Source of the DNA: Kiritimatiellia bacterium
GTDB lineage: Bacteria; Verrucomicrobiota; Kiritimatiellia; RFP12; UBA1067
DNA: 64,000 nucleotides
NCBI GenBank assembly: GCA_016296065.1
Contig: JAEDKA010000016.1
Span: 1 to 64,000 of the forward strand
Direction of reading: 5' to 3'
In this document: positions 17,304 through 26,692 of the stretch, one piece after another
How positions within the stretch are numbered: position 1 is the stretch's first letter
Layout of the letters: every line of letters starts with the position of its first letter
Program-made: the position numbers and the translations under genes
Notes under the pieces: generated by a model
What the model saw: only the letters and a program-made list of their open reading frames with translations
What the model was told of the DNA's origin: nothing
Databases searched by the model: none

Positions 17304-18665
17304 TTAAGGGCCGTAGGGGAGCCTTACGACGATGATTGTGCCCGCGCCGGGCTCGCTCGTTATCTTCATCGTTCCGCCGTGCCGCTCTGCGCGCTCGCGC
17401 ATGCTGCGCAGTCCAAGATGCCCGCTGCCTTCCACCGACTCCGGATCGAACCCGCACCCGTTGTCGCGCACCGATATGACAAGCCCCTCGCGCCTGAACG
17501 AGAACACGACCTTGACGTCAGTCGCCCCGCCGTGCCTGAGCGCATTGCCGACTGCCTCCTGGAGACACATCAGTATCTCGCCCGTGAGAGCGCGCGGGAC
17601 ATGGCGCTCCTCGCCCCTGAACTCAAAGTGCACCACGCCCTGCCAGTGGGCGAGCCGACCGGCCGCATACCTCACGAGCCCGGAGAGGTTCTGCGGTCCC
17701 TCGCTCTCCTCGGTCATCGACCAGAGCGCAGCCCTAAGGCCGGTCTGCGTGTGGTAGAGGGAGTCGCTCACCTTCTCAAGCTGCGCCCGCGCCTCATCGG
17801 CGTCCTCCGGCAACAGGTTCATCGCCGCTTCAAGCCTGAACATCGACCCCGCGAGAAGCTGCTGGAAGCCGTCGTGCAGGTCGCGCGAGAGCCTGAGCCG
17901 CTCGCGCTGGACGGCGTCCGCCTTCGCCTTCTCGCGCGACTTCACCCAGAAGACGAGCGCGGCGGCGAAGAGAAGAATCCCGCCGATAAGCACCCAGAGT
18001 TTCGCAGGCGTCCAGAACGGAGCGGACGACACGACCACGAGATCGGCGTCGCTCGCGGCAAGTATCGAAGGCGTCTCGATGCCGGTCCACGCGCCGCTTT
18101 CCGGATTCTGCACGCTTCCGTAGACATAGACTCCCGTGGCGCGCACGCTTGCGCCGATCCTGAGGTCTTCCGGAGTCGGACGGTCAAACGCATACGGAAC
18201 AACCACCTGAATTATGCCCGCCTCGCTGCCAACTGAAAGCTGCATGAAAGTCTGCCGCCTGTTCACGTCGCGCACAACGCCCTGCGACGTCACGATGCGC
18301 CCATAGCGGTTGACGATGTTCGTATTCGCAATCGGATCGAGAAGAAGCTCTCCGATGGAAACCCGCTCCGGCTTCGGCAGCCGCGAAGGATCGCGCCCAA
18401 GCATCCGCACGACGTCCGCCTTGAAGCGCGGCGTCTTGATGCCCTTGATGAAGAATCCCCCGGCAGAAACGACATCGCCTATCGACACCCGCGGCTCGTT
18501 GACTTCCCGCTGCACGCGCCACACCGCCCCGGATGCTGTCTCGAGAAAGAAATAGGCGTCCGGCGCACGATGGAAAGTGACGACGCCCTCTATGTCCGCC
18601 CCGAGGGCGGCCATAACGGCGAACGAGGAAAACAACGCGCAGATTCTTCTGACCGACAGCATCAT
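17304..18665 (-). CDS. HisKA_3 sensor histidine kinase with exported OB-like sensor region
   Basis: A 453-residue membrane kinase. A signal or anchor segment (about 1-22) is followed by a roughly 195-residue exported region with repeated small beta modules (VVTFHRAPDAYFFLETASGAVWRVQ; GRIVTSQGVVRDVNRRQTFMQLSV) that look OB-fold-like, a single membrane helix (about 222-242), a HisKA_3 dimerisation domain with phosphoacceptor His264 (SRDLHDGFQQLL), and a HATPase with ECLQEAVGNALRHG-type N box and DNGCGFD. It is the likely partner of the next-door NarL-type regulator. The sensed ligand is unknown, but the position beside the lyase cluster suggests a glycan-related or envelope signal. The start is one of two adjacent ATGs (18665/18662). 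Confidence 0.85.
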   Translation of the reverse strand: MMLSVRRICALFSSFAVMAALGADIEGVVTFHRAPDAYFFLETASGAVWRVQREVNEPRVSIGDVVSAGGFFIKGIKTPRFKADVVRMLGRDPSRLPKPERVSIGELLLDPIANTNIVNRYGRIVTSQGVVRDVNRRQTFMQLSVGSEAGIIQVVVPYAFDRPTPEDLRIGASVRATGVYVYGSVQNPESGAWTGIETPSILAASDADLVVVSSAPFWTPAKLWVLIGGILLFAAALVFWVKSREKAKADAVQRERLRLSRDLHDGFQQLLAGSMFRLEAAMNLLPEDADEARAQLEKVSDSLYHTQTGLRAALWSMTEESEGPQNLSGLVRYAAGRLAHWQGVVHFEFRGEERHVPRALTGEILMCLQEAVGNALRHGGATDVKVVFSFRREGLVISVRDNGCGFDPESVEGSGHLGLRSMRERAERHGGTMKITSEPGAGTIIVVRLPYGP

Positions 18666-18742
18666 ACTGCCGAATATTCTACACAAATCGGCGCGAGACT
18701 GTCAAACCGAACATGACGGGGCAAAGCACCCGGCGCTCACCG

Positions 18743-19906
18743 TCAGTCTTCAAGCCGCAGGAACAGGCAGGCTAGTATGAGCACCGCGAATATGCCTAGC
18801 GAGAACGACAGGCTCGTAGCATGGGCGATGTGCCCGATCATCGGCGGACCCATGAAGTATCCGAGAAAGCCCATGGAGCCTACGAAGGTTAGCGCGGAGG
18901 CGGCCGGCATGGACTTCGTCCTGTTCGCCTTGGAGTAGAGAATCGGGACGAGCGCGGAGATTCCGTACCCCGCGACGGCATACCCGACCGTCGCGAGGAC
19001 ATGGAGGGGAAGCCCCGTGAGGGCGGTGTACGGCGAAGAAAGCGCAATGCCGAGTCCGGCCGCCACGAAGACGCAGTACAGCCTCAGCACCCTGACTGCG
19101 CCGAACCTGTTTATCAGCCGGTCTGTCACGACACGCCCGACCGTCATCGCAGCGGAGACGGCGCAGAACCCCCACTTGACCCTGTCGTCAGGAGCGGACA
19201 GCGACTCGCGGTAGAAGACGTTGACCCAGTCGTTGATTGAGCCCTCGCATCCCATAATCACAAGCGCGGCGAGCCCAAGCAGGAAGAGCGGCATGTCAGG
19301 ACGCCTGAACCCTTCGCCTCTCGCCTTCCTCGCGACGTCGTTGTCCGTCGGCAGCGCGGGAAGAAACGCGAGGTGCGCGGCGGACGCCACGGCGAGCACG
19401 CCGACGAGCCGCCATCCGGGCGGCAGACCTACACTCGACGCGGCTAGCGCAAGAAGCCCCGCGACGAGGCACATGGCGCTGAACATCGCGTGGAAGGAGT
19501 TCATGATCGTCCGGCCCGCCTTGCGCTCGACGATTCCGCCCTGCGTGTTCACGGATATGTTGAAGAGGTTGCCCGTTCCGCCAAGGGCCGCAATCGCGAT
19601 GCACCACAGCCAGAACGGCGCGCGGAGGAGAAAGCACACGGCGATTCCGAGCGCCGAGACGAGATAGACGCTCGTGGCGAGCGCAAGGCTTCTGCGGCTG
19701 CCGAGCCGCGTCACCAGCGCGCTCGCGAAGGTAAAGCTCACGAGGTTTCCCAGCGGACCCGAAAACAGCAGCCATCCCTGCTGCGCGTCGTTCAGCCCGA
19801 GCAGAAGCTTCATGTCGTCGATGGACGAAGCCCACGTCGCGCACACCAGACCCAGGACCGCGAAGTACGCGGCCACCGCAACACGTTCTCTAGACCATTT
19901 CTCCAT
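18743..19906 (-). CDS. MFS transporter
   Basis: A 387-residue membrane protein with about 12 predicted helices and a central basic loop (NDVARKARGEGFRRP), typical of the major facilitator superfamily. The N-half has the LVTRLGSRRSLALA form of motif A. The nearest look is the fucose-permease/YbjJ-like group (GCEGSINDWVNVFYRE). The substrate is unknown; sugar uptake or metabolite export are both possible. The start at 19906 (MEKWSRERVAV) is preferred because the longer form adds a non-membrane extension. It is followed on the same strand by nothing for about 80 nt. Confidence 0.8.
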   Translation of the reverse strand: MEKWSRERVAVAAYFAVLGLVCATWASSIDDMKLLLGLNDAQQGWLLFSGPLGNLVSFTFASALVTRLGSRRSLALATSVYLVSALGIAVCFLLRAPFWLWCIAIAALGGTGNLFNISVNTQGGIVERKAGRTIMNSFHAMFSAMCLVAGLLALAASSVGLPPGWRLVGVLAVASAAHLAFLPALPTDNDVARKARGEGFRRPDMPLFLLGLAALVIMGCEGSINDWVNVFYRESLSAPDDRVKWGFCAVSAAMTVGRVVTDRLINRFGAVRVLRLYCVFVAAGLGIALSSPYTALTGLPLHVLATVGYAVAGYGISALVPILYSKANRTKSMPAASALTFVGSMGFLGYFMGPPMIGHIAHATSLSFSLGIFAVLILACLFLRLED

Positions 19907-19992
19907 AAGTAGGTACGCACATGTCGGAACCGGAAAGGCGCGGCGGAACACGTGGCGACGGAGTACTACATCCACCTCTCCACTGGGACGGA

Positions 19993-21654
19993 CTACTCGT
20001 CCAGCTTGCCCTTGTAGGCGACGCGACGGACCTTCCCGATAGACGTGCGCTCCAGAGGCTCCTTCCAGACCACAACCTTGCGGACGCGCTTGTAGTCGGC
20101 GAGTTCGGCGCTTCGCTCCTGCGCGTGCTTAACTGCTGCCTTCTCGACCTCCGCCCAGTCCGGCAGCTTCCCGCCGTTCTGCTCCTTGAACCAGTCCTCG
20201 TTGGGATACACAATGGCTCCGACCTTCTCGCCCGGATCGCCGCCCACCGTGTAGCCAACCACGACGACGTCCTGGATCGCGGAGTCCTTGCCGATGACGT
20301 TCTCGACCTCTTCCGGATAGATGTTCTTGCCCTCGCGGTTGACGATGAGCGCCTTCTTCCTGCCGCGTATCGTGATAAGCCCGTCCTCGTCGATCGACGC
20401 AAGATCGCCCGTAGCGAGCCACTCCCCGTCAAAGGCCTCCTTGGTGGCCTTCTCGTTGTGGAAGTAGCCTTTCATCACGTTCGGGCCCTTCACCTGCAGT
20501 TCGCCGACGCCCGACTCGTTCTTGTCCGCAAGCCTTACCTCAACTCCCGCGCAGGGGCTGCCGATCGTGCCGATCTTCGTACACTTGGAGCTCGTGACGG
20601 ACACGACTGGCGCGCACTCCGTAAGCCCGTACCCCTCTACGAAGTTGACGTGCAGCTTCCTGAAGCACTCCAGAACGTGCTTCGGACACGGCGCGCCGCC
20701 AGTGATCATGTAGCGCAGTCTTCCGCCGAGCTTCTGGAGGACCATGTGCATCACCGGACCCCTCAGACCGATCGCAAGCAACGCTCGCGCGACCTTCGAG
20801 GACTGGATTCCGTCCTGTATCTTGTCGTAAAGCTTCTCGCAGAGGAGCGGGACGGAGGCGAGCACGGACGGCTTAAGCAGCTGTATGTCGCGACCGACAG
20901 TCCTGAGCGACTCGACGAACAGCGACTCGCCGCCCACGTAGAGCGGACCGCAGAAGTTGACCGTGAAGCTGAACGCGTGGAAGAGCGGCAGCACCGTGAG
21001 GAACGAGTCGTTCTCGTCGATGTCCGCATCGAAGGTCTTGAACGCGCCGTCGATATCCGTGACAAAGTTGCTGTGCGTGAGCATCGCGCCCTTCGGCTTG
21101 CCGGTAGTGCCGGAGGTGTAGATGATCGACGCGACGTCATCCTCCTTCGCGACGTTCGCGTCATACCACGCGCCGCCTCCGGAGACGCGGAGCCGTTCGA
21201 AGCCGACGACCTTCGCCCTGCCGATGGACTGCCCCTCGTTGATGACGCCGTCAACGCAGACTATGCCGCGCAGCTTCGGGAGCCTCGGGGCGATGTTCAT
21301 CATCATCTTCAGGTGATGCACGTCTGTCGTGACGACGACGGCCTCGGAATCGGCTAGTATGTACTCCACCTCCGCATCGTGCAGCTTCGGGTCCAGCGGC
21401 ACCACGGAGACCCCCGCGCCAGACTGGGCGAGGTACACTTCAAGCCATGTGGGGGAGTTGCCGAGGATGATGGCAACGTTCTCCTCGCGCGGCTTCAGTT
21501 CGAAGCGCGTGCCGTAGCCCTCGGCCACGTCGCGCACGCGCGCGAGGTATTCGCGCCAGCTGCGGTGCATCCATGTCTTGTTATCGCACCACGTGAGCGC
21601 GTTGCGCTCCGGTCTTTCGGCTACGTTCTTTTCAAGCAGTCCGCGGATAGTCAT
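19993..21654 (-). CDS. Long-chain acyl-CoA synthetase (AMP-binding)
   Basis: A 553-residue adenylate-forming enzyme. It shows the P-loop-like IIYTSGTTGKPKGAML (about 165-180), YGLTECAPVVS, WLATGDLASIDEDGLITIRGRKK and a C-terminal GKNIYPEEVEN with catalytic lysine region SIGKVRRVAYKGKL. These are the hallmarks of FadD/AAE long-chain acyl-CoA ligases, which activate fatty acids with ATP and CoA. An upstream in-frame ATG at 21681 overlaps the TATAAT promoter, so 21654 (MTIRGLLEKN) is the likely start. The gene stands alone. Confidence 0.85.
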   Translation of the reverse strand: MTIRGLLEKNVAERPERNALTWCDNKTWMHRSWREYLARVRDVAEGYGTRFELKPREENVAIILGNSPTWLEVYLAQSGAGVSVVPLDPKLHDAEVEYILADSEAVVVTTDVHHLKMMMNIAPRLPKLRGIVCVDGVINEGQSIGRAKVVGFERLRVSGGGAWYDANVAKEDDVASIIYTSGTTGKPKGAMLTHSNFVTDIDGAFKTFDADIDENDSFLTVLPLFHAFSFTVNFCGPLYVGGESLFVESLRTVGRDIQLLKPSVLASVPLLCEKLYDKIQDGIQSSKVARALLAIGLRGPVMHMVLQKLGGRLRYMITGGAPCPKHVLECFRKLHVNFVEGYGLTECAPVVSVTSSKCTKIGTIGSPCAGVEVRLADKNESGVGELQVKGPNVMKGYFHNEKATKEAFDGEWLATGDLASIDEDGLITIRGRKKALIVNREGKNIYPEEVENVIGKDSAIQDVVVVGYTVGGDPGEKVGAIVYPNEDWFKEQNGGKLPDWAEVEKAAVKHAQERSAELADYKRVRKVVVWKEPLERTSIGKVRRVAYKGKLDE

Positions 21655-21678
21655 TTCTTTTGTCCCGTTGTTTTGTGA

Positions 21679-21684
21679 CATTAT
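21679..21684 (-). promoter_or_regulatory. Extended -10 of the acyl-CoA synthetase gene
   Basis: TGGTATAAT on the minus strand lies about 24 nt before the ATG at 21654. It overlaps an alternative upstream ATG, which argues against that start. Confidence 0.6.
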
Positions 21685-21809
21685 ACCATAATTCGTCGCA
21701 GTTGGGTGCGGACTGCAAATTGGAAGTCCAGTCGGACATGTGGGCAAAGGACACCTTCCGAACCAATTCTCGCTGCAGGCGCTGGCAAGCGGGCTGATGC
21801 CGAAAGTGC

Positions 21810-21815
21810 TATAAT
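21810..21815 (+). promoter_or_regulatory. Extended -10 of a leaderless gene
   Basis: TGCTATAAT ends 6 nt before the ATG at 21822; transcription should begin at or close to the start codon. Confidence 0.65.
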
Positions 21816-21821
21816 ATGCGC

Positions 21822-22460
21822 ATGAAACCGCACATCATCTACGAGGACGAGGCGATAGTCGTCATCGACAAGGACGCGGGCGCGATCGTGCATCCCGCCC
21901 CCGGACACGAATCGGGCGCGATCACCGACGCCCTCGTGCGGCGCTTCCCGCAGATGGCACGCGTCGGCTCGGAGGAGCGACCGGGTGTCGTCCACCGACT
22001 CGACATGGAGACAAGCGGAGTCATGGTGTTCGCCAAGACGCAGGCCGCATACCTCGACCTCCGACGCCAGTTCGAATCGCACGATACGGTGGAGAAGACC
22101 TATCTTGCGGTCGTCCACGGACGCCCCGGACAGAAGTCGGGGACTATCGACGAGCCTGTCGGACGCGACCGCCTGAGCGCCGTTTCGCACTGGACAACCC
22201 TCGGCAGCCACGACGGAATCTCCCTCGTCGAGTTCAAGATCGACACTGGACGCATGCACCAGATACGCATCCATGCGGCGGCGCTTGGCTGCCCAATAGT
22301 CGGCGACAGGACGTACGGAAGCGCCGAAAAGGACCGGCATCTGCGCCGCCACCCCTCGCGGCAGCTCCTGCACGCGGTGGAGCTCTCGTTCCTGCACCCC
22401 GTCACGCACAGGCGCGTCACATTTGCCGCACCTCCGCCAGAGGACATAATCTACGCCTAA
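21822..22460 (+). CDS. RluA-family pseudouridine synthase
   Basis: A 212-residue enzyme with the RluA/RluD catalytic motif HRLDMETSGVMVFAKT (the Asp is the nucleophile) and downstream TGRMHQIRIHAAALGCPIVGD and LHAVELSFLHPVT. It lacks the N-terminal S4 domain of RluD and is shorter than RluC/D (over 300 residues), like the RluA/TruC branch. It isomerises uridine in rRNA or tRNA; the site is unknown. It is one of few plus-strand genes here. ATG 21816 is possible, but 21822 fits the promoter better. Confidence 0.85.
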   Translation: MKPHIIYEDEAIVVIDKDAGAIVHPAPGHESGAITDALVRRFPQMARVGSEERPGVVHRLDMETSGVMVFAKTQAAYLDLRRQFESHDTVEKTYLAVVHGRPGQKSGTIDEPVGRDRLSAVSHWTTLGSHDGISLVEFKIDTGRMHQIRIHAAALGCPIVGDRTYGSAEKDRHLRRHPSRQLLHAVELSFLHPVTHRRVTFAAPPPEDIIYA

Positions 22461-22503
22461 GACACCGCGAAGCGCACCAGGGCTCGCGTAAGCAACTTCG
22501 AAA

Positions 22504-24615
22504 TCACTTCAGCAGGATCGCGAGGTACGAGGCGAAGGCGTGGTTGCAGCTCGCCTCGGGACGGTCGTGTTCCCACAGCGTGCCGGTCGCTTCGGCCATC
22601 TTGAGATAGTATCCGCGTATCTCGCGCGAAACCTGCGCATCGCAGCCCTCGCGCTTCAGGACGATGAGCCGCATCAGGTTGCCGATGAAGGCGTTCGATG
22701 GCCAGACCTCCTTGTAGAGTCCCCTGTCCTGCCGCTCGGGTCCGAATTCGTCCGTAAGCTTCTTCCACAGCTCGGGATGCGTCTTCGGCGTCGCTATGCC
22801 GTGGAAGAACGCATAGTACTGGCAGGTCTCCGTCACGTCCGGATGCTTCGAGTTGTCCCGGAACCATACGCCGCCGTACGAGCGCTCGCGTATGAGCGCC
22901 TTCAGCCCCTTCGACTGCTCGGCAAGCTCGGGACGGTTGTAGAGACGCGCCGCCTTGGAGAGGACGTCCGAATACGTCATGTTCGACGGCCAGTTCACCC
23001 CGTCCTTGACCAGCTTCGGATCGTTTGCGTGGCTCCACTCCACGAACACCCACGCCGGCAGGTTCTCAAGCGCTCCGTCGGCGTTCAGGTACTGCGCGTA
23101 GAACTTGAGCAGCCCCTCCACGCGCGGGCGGAGCAGGTCGACGGTCTCGCGGTCGCCCGTCCGGTCGAAGTAGTTCGCAAGCTCGAGGATGAACCACATC
23201 GACCAGTTCGGAATGTAGTTCTTGTTTATGTGGTCGCCCGGATAGCACATCGGCACCATTCCCTCGGGAAGATGCGGAAACTTGTCGGCCAGCGCGAAGT
23301 TGCGCAGGAAGGTCCGCTCGACCTCGTTCTTGCCCGTGAAGAAATGCTCGGCCGCACCTGTGAAATAGCTGTCGCAAAGCCAGCCCGCACGCTCGCGGCT
23401 CGGGCAGTCGGTGAATACGTCGACCGCGTTCTGCGCGAAGGTCTCGCGCGCCGCCTCGAAGATCTTGCGGTCGACGGGATCCTTGAGCGTGCACGCACGC
23501 GTCGCGTTCGGGTTTTTGTAGGTCCGCAACTCCAGCTTTTCGACCGTCGCCTCGCCCTCCAGCATGATCACCTCGGCGAACTTGAAGGTATACGGCTCGA
23601 ACGACTCGAATTCGTACGCACCAGGCTCCTGCACGTCCCACATCACGATGTTGTTGCATCCAAGCCTGTTCAGAAAATCGAGCTTGCCGCCGACGAGAAT
23701 CTCGTCGAACCCGACGAGCAGCCGCCCCGGCTTCGTCACATTCACCTTGAGGCGCAGGAACCCCGTGTTGTCGATTGCGCCTTCGTAGCGGACGCCCTGC
23801 GTTGGGTCGATCTTCGCCGCGCCGCCTTCATACTTCGCCCGTGGCGCGATGGAACGCTTCCACCAGTCGACAGCCGGGTCGTACTTCAGGTCGCAGTCAG
23901 GGTATGTCCGCCCGAGAAAACTCGTCTTCTCGCCCCAGAGGTTCGGCGCCTCGCCGAAATCACCAGTGCGCAGGGCGACGGAGAGCACGTCGGTCGGGCG
24001 GTACGAGCGGTCGATCTCAAACTTCGGATACGGCGAGCCGCGCTCGAGGAGCTTGACGGATGGACAACTGGTGATTGCGAGCGGGTCGTGAAACTGCCGG
24101 GGCACTTCATAGACCTCGCTCTGCGCACGCTGGAGGCTGTAGCGCCGCGCCTTGCGGACGCGCTCCGTGGAATTGGCGTTCCACTTCCCGTCGCCCGTGG
24201 CCCGCACGACCTTTCCGTCCGCCAGCACCTCGGCCTGAAGGAACGGCTCGTGCTCGACAATGTAGTAGGTCGTCGTATTGTATGCGACGCCCACGATGCC
24301 GAGCCGGTTGTCGCCCTTGCGCGCAACGCGCGAAAGGTCCCACTCGTCCATCCGGAACCATCCGTGCGGACCGCGCGCCGGGCCGTATGCGGCGAACTCT
24401 CCGTTCACGAAGACCTTGAAGATCGAGCAGCCCGCGAGCCGCAGCTGAAGCGACGACTTGCCGTCCCACGCGAATTGCGTCGTAAAGGCGACGGACGAGT
24501 TGACCTCGCCCCTCTCCGCCGTCGTCCAGATCGGCTGTGCTGCGTCAAACTGGACCGCACGCGCAGAACAGGCGAGCAGAACGCCCGCCATTGCCAACAT
24601 CAGCCTTAAGCGCAC
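22504..24615 (-). CDS. GH78-like alpha-L-rhamnosidase
   Basis: A 703-residue secreted protein. The signal peptide (MRLRLMLAMAGVLLACSARA) starts at a GTG with AGGAGGG 5 nt upstream. Beta-sandwich domains (VFVNGEFAAYGPARGPHGWFRMDEWDLS) precede an alpha/alpha barrel with TDCPSRERAGWLCDSYFTG, which carries the acid residues typical of GH78. Family enzymes release terminal L-rhamnose from pectin, flavonoid glycosides or bacterial polysaccharides. It is the last gene of the catabolic set running from 30243, but has a separate promoter about 100 nt upstream. The C-terminal sandwich is short. Confidence 0.82.
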   Translation of the reverse strand: MRLRLMLAMAGVLLACSARAVQFDAAQPIWTTAERGEVNSSVAFTTQFAWDGKSSLQLRLAGCSIFKVFVNGEFAAYGPARGPHGWFRMDEWDLSRVARKGDNRLGIVGVAYNTTTYYIVEHEPFLQAEVLADGKVVRATGDGKWNANSTERVRKARRYSLQRAQSEVYEVPRQFHDPLAITSCPSVKLLERGSPYPKFEIDRSYRPTDVLSVALRTGDFGEAPNLWGEKTSFLGRTYPDCDLKYDPAVDWWKRSIAPRAKYEGGAAKIDPTQGVRYEGAIDNTGFLRLKVNVTKPGRLLVGFDEILVGGKLDFLNRLGCNNIVMWDVQEPGAYEFESFEPYTFKFAEVIMLEGEATVEKLELRTYKNPNATRACTLKDPVDRKIFEAARETFAQNAVDVFTDCPSRERAGWLCDSYFTGAAEHFFTGKNEVERTFLRNFALADKFPHLPEGMVPMCYPGDHINKNYIPNWSMWFILELANYFDRTGDRETVDLLRPRVEGLLKFYAQYLNADGALENLPAWVFVEWSHANDPKLVKDGVNWPSNMTYSDVLSKAARLYNRPELAEQSKGLKALIRERSYGGVWFRDNSKHPDVTETCQYYAFFHGIATPKTHPELWKKLTDEFGPERQDRGLYKEVWPSNAFIGNLMRLIVLKREGCDAQVSREIRGYYLKMAEATGTLWEHDRPEASCNHAFASYLAILLK

Positions 24616-24666
24616 AGATTACCCTCCTTTAAGATTTCAACAACAGTTTCAGACCGTATCGGCAAA

Positions 24667-24692
24667 CATCGCCTACCGTCCCATGTTGCCGA
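24667..24692. promoter_or_regulatory. Imperfect inverted repeat in the GH78 leader
   Basis: CGGCAAACAT near 24660 and ATGTTGCCG near 24683 form an inverted repeat with a one-base bulge downstream of the putative promoter. It could be a repressor operator or an mRNA hairpin. Confidence 0.35.
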
Positions 24693-24697
24693 GAGGT

Positions 24698-24727
24698 AAG
24701 TTATCATTTTTCGCTCGACAATGTCAA
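24698..24727 (-). promoter_or_regulatory. Sigma70-type promoter of the GH78 gene
   Basis: TTGACA (24722-24727) and TAACTT (24698-24703), with an 18-bp spacer, lie on the minus strand about 80 nt before the GTG. It is one of few promoters here with a recognisable -35. Confidence 0.4.
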
Positions 24728-24770
24728 CACTTCTGTTATTGCTTTCGCTGCTGGGAGTTTTGGAGAACGG

Positions 24771-25628
24771 TTAAATGCTTCTCAGTTCGGTCGCGGTCTT
24801 CTCGGCAAGCGTCTGGTCAGGAAGGACGAGATCGGGAAGCCGAGAGAACGGAATCATCTCCGCCGTGAACGTCCCCTGATAGCCGATCTTCTCAAGCGCG
24901 GCAAACGTCTGGGCGAAGTCGACGTCGCCGGCAAGAAGAGAGTCGCCGAAGCCATGCAGCGTGCCGCCGCAGTCGTCGCCTTTCCAGTTCTTGACGTGAA
25001 CGGCCTTCACGCGTCCGCCGAGGAGCTCGATGTAGTCCTGCGCCGGCGCGTAGATGAGGCAGTTGCCGATATCAAGATACATGCCGATGCGATCGCTCTT
25101 GAACTGGTCGAGGAAGAGCTTCCACTCCATAGGCGAGAGGAGAAAGCGCATCCACACGTTTTCGAGCGCGATGTTGACGCCAAGTTTCTCGGCGAGCGGT
25201 ATCAGTTCATTGAGCGACTTCGTGGAATTTTCCCAGGCCGTCTTGTAAGGAACGACTGGACGCGAGGGATCCCATGTCACATGTGTCGATCCAGGGACGA
25301 CGAGAATCGTCTCCGCACCAATCCACGCGGCGATATGCAGATACATCTTCGTGAAGTCCACCGCGTGAAGACGCTCGGCTTCGTCCGCTGCGCCAAGCGA
25401 CTCGGCACCGTAGTGTCCGCTCGCAAGCGTCCTTAGTCCTACGCCCTTCTCCCTCGCATACGCCGCGATCTTGCGGCACTCCGCCTCATCGATGTCGATC
25501 GAAAGGCAGTCACCGACCGTAAGCTCGACGCCGTCGAGGCCCTGGGACTTCGCGAAGTCGATGAATTCGTACGGAGTCTTGTTCGGACCAAACCCGCCGA
25601 ACACCCAGTAGTTCAGAGCTTTATACAT
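24771..25628 (-). CDS. Sugar-phosphate isomerase/epimerase-like TIM barrel
   Basis: A 285-residue protein of the AP-endonuclease 2-like (xylose isomerase-like) TIM-barrel family. Visible motifs are GLDGVELTVGD near 35, VVPGSTHVTWDP, NIALENVWMRFLLSP with a metal-binding Glu, GMYLDIGNCL, VKAVHVKNWKGDD and GTFTAEMIPFS, where Glu/Asp/His metal ligands are expected. The start follows GGAGGG and overlaps the end of the Gfo/Idh gene by 16 nt, so the two are translationally coupled. In such pairs the isomerase usually acts on a keto-sugar or inositol made by the oxidoreductase (inference). The long upstream open frame is a shadow of the neighbour. Confidence 0.82.
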   Translation of the reverse strand: MYKALNYWVFGGFGPNKTPYEFIDFAKSQGLDGVELTVGDCLSIDIDEAECRKIAAYAREKGVGLRTLASGHYGAESLGAADEAERLHAVDFTKMYLHIAAWIGAETILVVPGSTHVTWDPSRPVVPYKTAWENSTKSLNELIPLAEKLGVNIALENVWMRFLLSPMEWKLFLDQFKSDRIGMYLDIGNCLIYAPAQDYIELLGGRVKAVHVKNWKGDDCGGTLHGFGDSLLAGDVDFAQTFAALEKIGYQGTFTAEMIPFSRLPDLVLPDQTLAEKTATELRSI

Positions 25629-26656
25629 TTTCCCTCCTTTGCGGACTTCTCCTCCGCGAAGATGATCTTCATCGTGTCGTCGATCGAGTCGAGCGTCTGG
25701 TACTTCTCGGGCCGGGTGCCCTTGCGGACGCAGTCGACGAAATACGCCAACTCCTGGTGCCAGCCGGTCGGGCCGTTCTTGACGTCGAGCTTCGGCGTCA
25801 CTTTCTTGCCGTTCTTGAGAAAGATGTTGAAGCCGGTCGCATCGAGCTTCAAGGTCGCCTTCTCGCAGACGATCGTGAAGCTCATCTCGAAGGTCGCGCC
25901 CTTCGCCTGCTCCCAGCCGCCCTCGGCCATCACGAGACGTCCATCGCCGAAGTCGTATGTCGTCACAACATGGTCGATTCCGCCGTTCTTCGAAACAACG
26001 TTCGCGCCGACGGACGTCACGGCCTTGGGCCTGCCGAAGAAGTAGTTGACCTCGTCCGTGTCGTGCACGTGCAGGTCGAGGAGCGCGCCGCCGGAGATGG
26101 CGCCGTCCATGTACCAGTTCCTCCACGAGTTGCCGTCCACGCCGGGCGAGATGCGCTTGAATGTCGCCGAGAGCATCTTCCCCGCCTTGCCGCCCTTGAA
26201 GTATTCCCAGGCGGCGCGGTATTCCGGCCACGCACGGACGCAGAGTCCGACGTTGAAGAAGCCCTTGGCTTTCCGCGCCGCGGCAACCAGCGCGCGCAGT
26301 TCCGCCGCGGTGCGGCAGAGCGGCTTCTCGCAGAAGACGTGCTTCCCCGCCTTCAGTGCCGCAATCGCAATCTTCGCGTGGTCCGATGTCGGCACGCAGA
26401 TGTCGACGATGTCGATCTCCGGGTCGGCGATCAGATCCATCGCGTCTTTGTAGACCTTGACGTCCGAGAGATCGACCGGCTTCGAGTTGTCGCCCCCTCC
26501 GATGTTGCCGACGACCTTGGAGATGTCGCCCCTGCGCTTGGCGGCGTCAATGTCGGCGAGCGCTACGACCTTCGCGTTCTTGACGCCCTTGTAGACTCCC
26601 CAATGGGTCGTGCCCATGAAACCAAAGCCCACCAAGCCTATTTTTACGGTCTTCAT
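25613..26656 (-). CDS. Gfo/Idh/MocA-family NAD(P)-dependent oxidoreductase
   Basis: A 347-residue protein. An N-terminal Rossmann fold has GLVGFGFMGTTHWGVYKG, then CVPTSDHAKIAIAALKAGKHVFCEKPLCRT with the conserved EKP lysine (about 125). The C-terminal alpha/beta domain has DLHVHDTDEVNYFFGRPKAV, which holds the His/Asp of the active site. Relatives oxidise sugars or inositols, or act as NAD-dependent glycosidases such as GH109. A strong AAGGAGAG site precedes the ATG. Lying between a PIG-L deacetylase and a TIM-barrel isomerase, it is part of the amino-sugar-like operon. Reaction direction and substrate are unknown. Confidence 0.85.
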   Translation of the reverse strand: MKTVKIGLVGFGFMGTTHWGVYKGVKNAKVVALADIDAAKRRGDISKVVGNIGGGDNSKPVDLSDVKVYKDAMDLIADPEIDIVDICVPTSDHAKIAIAALKAGKHVFCEKPLCRTAAELRALVAAARKAKGFFNVGLCVRAWPEYRAAWEYFKGGKAGKMLSATFKRISPGVDGNSWRNWYMDGAISGGALLDLHVHDTDEVNYFFGRPKAVTSVGANVVSKNGGIDHVVTTYDFGDGRLVMAEGGWEQAKGATFEMSFTIVCEKATLKLDATGFNIFLKNGKKVTPKLDVKNGPTGWHQELAYFVDCVRKGTRPEKYQTLDSIDDTMKIIFAEEKSAKEGKCIKL

Positions 26657-26692
26657 GTTCTCTCTCCTTCTCTGATATTTGTGAAGTTTGTC

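Noticed and set aside
22540..24609. 689-codon open frame on the plus strand
   Set aside because: Antisense to the GH78 gene, which has clear family motifs; the opposite frame is open because of GC-rich codon use.
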